From Acanthaster planci (Eukaryota; Echinodermata; Asteroidea; Valvatida; Acanthasteridae), in assembly GCF_001949145.1 (NCBI RefSeq), contig NW_019091363.1, positions 250,116 to 314,115 on the forward strand: a DNA stretch of 64,000 nucleotides, written 5' to 3'. Under the pieces are notes generated by a model, which searched no databases, was not told the DNA's origin, and saw only the letters and a list, made by a program, of their open reading frames with translations. Each line of letters begins with the position of its first letter. The stretch's first letter is position 1. Positions 58,789 to 64,000 of this stretch are shown here, in pieces. The position numbers and the translations under genes were made by a program.

Positions 58789-61700
58789 CTGAAATAGCAA
58801 CCAAATCAGGATTTTGAAATAAGACAAAGCCAATTGCAAATCATCAACTTATCACAAAGAGTACTCAAAGTGTTGAGAATTGAATATATCGTGTCTCAAA
58901 CAGATCCCTTGGCTAAAACAGGAGGTTCCACATAATTTACTTTACCAAATGTTATTACTTTGAACAGGCCTTGAAATCCTCATTTTGCACAAAAGGGTTC
59001 CAAGCATACAGATGCTTTTGGTATATTTCCTAATACCCCCCCCAAAAAAAGTTACGGCTTTTCCTTGGTCACTGGGCATTCTTGGTGGAAAGCTGCCTGA
59101 ATCATCCAAAGCCCATAAATGTATGGAAAATGATCACTCAATGTTTCTGTTCTTAAACTTTGAAGCACCATTGATCTTGGTATAAATCCACAATGGTTGG
59201 GCTCTACTTTCCACAATCCTCCAAAATCTCTTCGTGAGTTTTGAAGGACATGGGAAGATCAGAGGTGAGAAACTTGTCAGTGCAAATATTGACGAATGAT
59301 ATAAAGCGGTAAGGCAAGTAATTACTTCCAGGTGCTCTAGCTGTTTTGCGAATTATTAAAAAAAAAGATTTGGGCCGACAGGGCTGGTTTACAACTAAAA
59401 TGACCAAGGGACCATCTGCAACAGAATGAGGTCATAGTATTTAGGCCTCATCTTCTTTCGTGAAGCGGTTTTTTTATACCAGATGTTAATGTTTACTTTC
59501 ATTTTCACTGTTGTCATTGTTACAGTTACTTTCCTTTTGAAGTTTGATGCTGGGGGACTTTGTACCTGTTCAGTATTGCATTTTGTAACAGCTGTCTCTC
59601 TAAGATAACATGTATGGTCATTCTATAAATTAGGGATCCAATTTCTTTTGTGTCCCTGTCACATCTGACATGATTTCGTAAGTTCAGAACACATTTTGTA
59701 ATGTCCACGGATGATGAATTAACGCAAATTACCAGCCAAATAAATAGAAATAGCTTGAAATCAATTTCAGTGATACTTCCACTTCAAATTACACAGGTCA
59801 GGTGTAAAAGCGACCCAAACACATCACACTTTGGGACCCCAAATTTATAGAATGACCCAGATGTGGTTTTTGAAAGAATGGGCAACTCCACATTTTATTC
59901 AGCATACTGTTGTGATTTTCTACCAAAAAAAACTAGAATACACTGATGAAAACGTGGACTTGATTAGTTCTAAAGAAACTACCATGAATTCAGAATATCG
60001 GATCTCAAACTTCACCTGAATACTGATATTTTCAACACGCAAAACTTTTGATCTCATACCATTCATGATATTACTGGTATAATTATTTCTATTACATCAT
60101 TTTGAACTTCCAAATGGAGCCCAAGTTTCTTCAAAAATGTGAAGGGCCTTGACGCTAATGTGCCCAAGAAAAGCTGCTAAGAAAACCTTTACCTTTCTTG
60201 GCCTTTCTGTTGTCAAGGCCCTTGGGCGAGTCGGTGTGCCTCTTGCCATTTTCTGCACTGCTGGCGACCAGGCTCGCCAGGGCATTCTCTGACTGGGATA
60301 CGTGCAGAGTCTGCGGCTGGTGGCTGTGGGAATGACTGCTGGCGGTTTGGTTGTGCTCAGGCTGTACGGGGGGTGAGTGGGCTACTGCAAAGTTTGAAGG
60401 GCTTTGGAAAGAATCAAAGTTGACGATCAAACTTGATGTTCATTAACAGGAAGTGCAATGCATGTCTGTGAGCCCATTAAGCTGTGTGTACGTACATGTA
60501 CATGTATTTATGTAGACACTTGAAGTAAACTACAATTTTAGCATTAATCAGCTCTGAGGGGATTCCTACCACACACTGACTGAACTCTTAGTTTCATGTC
60601 ATTTTTCTCAACATTTTTGCTTTCAGGTTCACTTGTTTATCTCATCTTGAGACTGGCAAAGGCCAGATTATATGAGACAGGGACAAAAACTAAAAAGGTG
60701 GTGACTTAAAGATCACATAACAGGCAAAACCACCAATACAACAGCTACACAATATCAAATATTACTCAAGTTCATAATGAAAGAATTAAAAAGCTAAAAA
60801 GGAATTAAAACCAGAAAGGTATCATTTTTTAAATATATATTAGATTTATCAAATATGGAACTGGGCTTTGGTGAAAGAACAGTACCTGTTTCTTGTGTGC
60901 ATTCGGGATATTTAATCACCATTTCTGAGGTTCCAACTAAGACACTGATATGTACATCGCAGTATTTATTCTCATTTTGATGCCAAACCCTTCAATGAAC
61001 TCAAGACAACACTTTTCTTCAAGTCCATCTGAGCCAAAGGTGTCAAATGCTTCCACATATGAAACTGTACTTATCAGCACAATCGGTACATGGTCTACAA
61101 GAACAGACTGATAATTCTACCTTTTTCTCAAAGTTTCAAGGCAAAAAGCCAAAGCATAGTTATGATTTATTGATTCTTCTCAACTCTGTTACGGAATGAA
61201 TAAAGAATTCTACCTTTTTCTCAAAGTTTCAAGGCAAAAGGTCAAAGCATAGTTATGATTTTATTGCTTCTTCTCAACTCTGTTACAGAATGAATAAAAA
61301 TGTTATCATGGTCACGACGGAACTTCAAGCCAATCAGAACACTTACAGCTAATGCCAATCATGCTAAATGCGAGCAATGTACCTTGATTCTCTTTGACCC
61401 CAGCTCAGCAGAAAGATCTTTTGCTTCAGCCATGAGACACGGGTGGATCCTCCAAATTCCAAATGCCACTTGAATATAGTTAGATTCCTTGGACTTCAAG
61501 TGAAATAAGGGAAGGAGGTATCAGCAACTTACTCATTAAGGTACGTTCTACTCCGCGGGGATGGGGTCCTGGCTTTGGGCATGGCAAGGTTGGAGGGGTT
61601 CATCTGGTTCAGTGATGACCCGTAGCTGGCAATGTTGTTGGTGCTCTTCGACTTCTTCATGCCAAGCTGGTCCCCGGACAGAGAGAGAGTACTGGATGTG

Positions 61701-62444
61701 TGGGACTGGCGAGGCAGGGTGCTGCCTGAGAAATGACAAGAATAGAGGCTGCGTCTGGTTTGCTTGTCTGAAGCACTACTATCGTCCAGCCTCTTAAAAC
61801 CATCACAAGACCCCACCACATGAGCAACACAAGACTATCAGTCTGACAACGACACTGCTCCAGTCTTAGTCTTTGCTAGCTGCAGATAATTGCCTACGCA
61901 CTGACGACAGATGTAGCCGCCCACAAAATCTGTCTCCCACCCTAAACACTTTGTCCAATATCATCACAATGTACGTGTATTTTTTTCCTGCAATATGCCT
62001 TCAGTTTTTCGAGCACTGCTGATAATTTTGACATCACTACAAATGACCACAAATGACCATGCCTATCTCAGATTGAATTTAAACTTCACAAATGTACTCA
62101 TAATGAACGTCTGTACAAAGAAATGCTAAGTTTATAAAAGATCAGGCTTGGGAAAGCCAAGTTAGCTATGTCCCCCCCCATCCAAAAAAGTCCAACTGCT
62201 TCTAGGATTACTGTCTACAAAATCAACAACACTAAGATCTTGAACCCATCACTGGACCAGGCACTTAGCTATATGAAAGCCAGGCAAGGCTTGTAAAAAA
62301 CTGACAAAAGTGACTCACTGGCATGCAGCGCCGACAGGTACGTTGGTGGGGGTGGCATATCTTCGTCACACTCATCTAGCCCCATGGGGGCATTGGCCTC
62401 CACGTGAGCTAAACTGCCCACCACCATAGCAGCACCAATGGAAC
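58649..62444 (-). CDS. C-terminal four exons of an unidentified Ser/Pro-rich protein (partial)
   Basis: Exons (minus): 62444-62319, 61725-61533, 60401-60193, 58788-58649. All introns are GT-AG and the phases 1, 2, 1 agree, giving about 222 residues and a TAA. The sequence is mostly disordered: an acidic PPPPTYLSALHA segment, a Ser-rich part with MKKSKSTNNIASYGSS and ARTPSPRSR (phosphosite-like), a His/Gln/Ser stretch, then EMEEEKKKKKRLRIPGLSS and a short tail ending KTC. The lysine cluster could be a nuclear or membrane-charge signal. I do not recognise the family. Upstream exons must exist, but none was found in 62445-64000. It lies on the same strand as the F-box gene, more than 10 kb away. 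Confidence 0.75.
60193..60401 (-). CDS. Ser/Pro-rich gene, exon n-1
   Basis: 209 nt after acceptor TTCTTTCCAAAG, donor GTAAAGG, phase 2 in and 1 out. It encodes PSNFAVAHSPPVQPEH, then SSHSHSHQPQTLHVSQSEN and a Lys-rich end, RKAKK. Low complexity and probably disordered. Confidence 0.75.
61113..61299. repeat. 93 bp tandem duplication in an intron
   Basis: Copies start at 61113 and 61206, each AATTCTACCTTTTTCTCAAA onwards to GAATGAATAAA, with a few substitutions and one indel. They lie in the intron between exons n-2 and n-1 and are older than the 94 bp duplication at the stop codon. Confidence 0.88.
61533..61725 (-). CDS. Ser/Pro-rich gene, exon n-2
   Basis: 193 nt after acceptor TCATTTCTCAG, donor GTAAGTTG, phase 1 in and 2 out. 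It encodes STLPRQSHTSSTLSLSGD, then KSKSTNNIASYGSS and MPKARTPSPRSRTYL. Codon use and phase agreement support it strongly. Confidence 0.8.
62319..62444 (-). CDS. Ser/Pro-rich gene, exon n-3
   Basis: 126 nt between acceptor TGTGTAACAG and donor GTGAGTCA, phase 1 in and out. It encodes SIGAAMVVGSLAHVE, then GLDECDEDMPPPPTYL. The exon before it is not in view. Confidence 0.7.
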
Positions 62445-64000
62445 CTGTTACACAAAACAAAACCAAAAAAAAGAACGAGCTATTAAGAATGAGCAATTCA
62501 AGAAGTGCCCATAGCCATCAGAATTCTTTTCTCTTCTTACTGAATATACCAAAGAATGCATGGTATATTCCTTCCCATGTTTCTAAGATTCCCCATGGAG
62601 GACGTGGAGTATACACTGAATAAGGGAATGCAGGGTTTTCATGACAGGCCATATTGGGTGACAGCAGGGTGCACTGCAAAGACGGCCCACCCAAAGCGAA
62701 AGCAAAACTTCAAGGTGTTACATACAGTCACTCTGAATTCATCAACAGTAACATTTTCCTGTGCGAATCTGCATTCTGCAGACACATTTTTTATCCAGAA
62801 TTTCAATGATTGGCAGAAACCTGATTCAACAGAGTTCCATATCATTACAAAGCTCTTTCCTCTTTTCCATTCGATGTCACTGAAAACTGAACACTTGAAC
62901 TTTCCAGATAACATCTACATGTACTTCATGTTAACAGGCCAAAACTTAGTTGTTCAACTTTGGCAACAAAGATACAGCTACTTTAGCTTTATTAAAAGAA
63001 ATAAAAACCTGACACTAACCTACTACAAGTAGGAAACACAACCTCTATAGCCCTGACTACACAGCCAGGCAGTACCGCTAGTTGACGTTCAACCCAAACA
63101 AATTTGAGAATTATTTCTCACAGGTCACAAATTCAGACCTCGTCCATTATCAAGGGGTACCGTAACTCCCCTGAAAAAGATGTCTGATGATCACACGCCT
63201 TCAAAACTGAAAAAAGCATTCCAATGTCTATACAAATGTACAGGAAAACACTGATGTATGAGAGGCCATAGCCTACATGTAATGAGACCAGTTATTCCAA
63301 TGGAAATATGGATGCAAATGGAGATGGGCATCTATGAATATATTCTAACTGTCCCACACCCTTAAATATCTACACTGAAGTTTGGAGAATTCATCGGGAC
63401 AAAGGGCTTCAATCTCCTTCTGAAGTACTGGGGTACACAGAATGTGCCACTGGTATCCTGCACAGAAAAGGAACTTAAAGGATTCTGAGAACTTCCTGGC
63501 AAAAATACTAGAGGTAAGTTGTTCAAAGGTTTGCAAGACTGATGCAGGTGACTTGACCTTAAATATTTTTTTATAAGTGTTTCCAGGGCAGCTTTTACCA
63601 TACATGGTGTGACTTTAAAATGTGGACGGAAAATACGGGTAGATGCGACTACAGCCCTATGTGTCCCACCACCATTTTCTAAGGTGTGCTACAGTATATG
63701 ACGCTACATAATAGCTACAGAAACCTAAGACCGTCCAAGTCAATGAGGGATGGCCACATGGGTTGTTAGTCTGCATCTCAGAACTCAACACTTTCAACAG
63801 AATCAAATTAAAAAAATCCAAAAGAAAGTAACCAAGATCTATTGAGACAATTAGGAGGTTCATATTCCTCTATTAGGAAAAGGAAGATGACTTCCCAAGA
63901 TGCAGGGAATCAAAGCTGTGTTAAATGAACACGTTCATGTGCTTCAGTTGATAGCCAGGATTTGTACTGTATTTTTATGCACAAGATATCAACCACAAAA
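62445..64000. other. Right end of the window, probably intron
   Basis: No exon with a donor in the phase needed to join 62444 was found. Overlapping minus frames at 63345-63605 sit behind a CTGTGCAG acceptor-like site but have no matching donor, so they are not called. Confidence 0.35.

Noticed and set aside
63345-63605. Two overlapping minus frames behind a CTGTGCAG site as a further exon of the Ser/Pro-rich gene
   Set aside because: No donor in the required phase was found and the two frames conflict. The composition gives no clear preference.
1-64000. CRISPR arrays, prokaryotic operons, riboswitches, attachment sites
   Set aside because: Nothing of this kind is present. The regular repeats seen are the 123, 94 and 93 bp tandems of a eukaryotic genome.

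Overview
This is a 64 kb stretch of animal (metazoan) nuclear DNA. It has spliced genes with GT-AG introns, a eukaryotic initiator tRNA, Ty3/gypsy-type and BEL/Pao-type LTR retrotransposon fossils, several foldback (MITE-like) elements, microsatellites and two assembly gaps (20447-20583 and 56027-56759). The retroelement types, the frequent short palindromes (ACATGT, AGGCCT) and the promoter motifs suggest a marine invertebrate deuterostome, such as an echinoderm, hemichordate or amphioxus. That is an inference; I cannot name the species. No bacterial genes, operons or CRISPR arrays are present.

Layout: 48-3985 is a decayed Ty3/gypsy-type element (gag, CCHC knuckle, protease, RNase H, integrase) that has lost its reverse transcriptase core. 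5492-6110 holds unrecognised ORF remnants. 6909-10512 is a decayed BEL/Pao-type element (gag, knuckle, protease, RT, A17/RNase H) with no integrase recognised. 10.6-38 kb is gene-poor DNA in which I find no convincing gene. It contains two families of short inverted-repeat elements (4173 and 29267; 17207 and 49776), a 185 bp hairpin (13861-14045), a 23 bp direct repeat flanking an intron-like segment (10830-11573), GAGTC-rich repeats and gap 1. 38770-48149, minus strand, is a complete-looking seven-exon F-box/leucine-rich-repeat gene whose splice phases all agree, giving 611 residues. Its 3' flank carries a three-copy 123 bp tandem array and a foldback with a hammerhead-like core. Its introns contain a promoter-like island, a tRNA-like SINE head and a dispersed repeat. 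50566-50637, plus strand, is an initiator tRNA-Met gene. 58649-62444, minus strand, holds the last four coding exons (about 222 residues) of an unidentified Ser/Pro-rich protein. A 94 bp tandem duplication lies exactly across its stop codon.

The F-box protein would act as the substrate-recognition subunit of an SCF ubiquitin ligase. The Ser/Pro-rich protein is unassigned. There is no evidence that the genes work together beyond sharing a strand.
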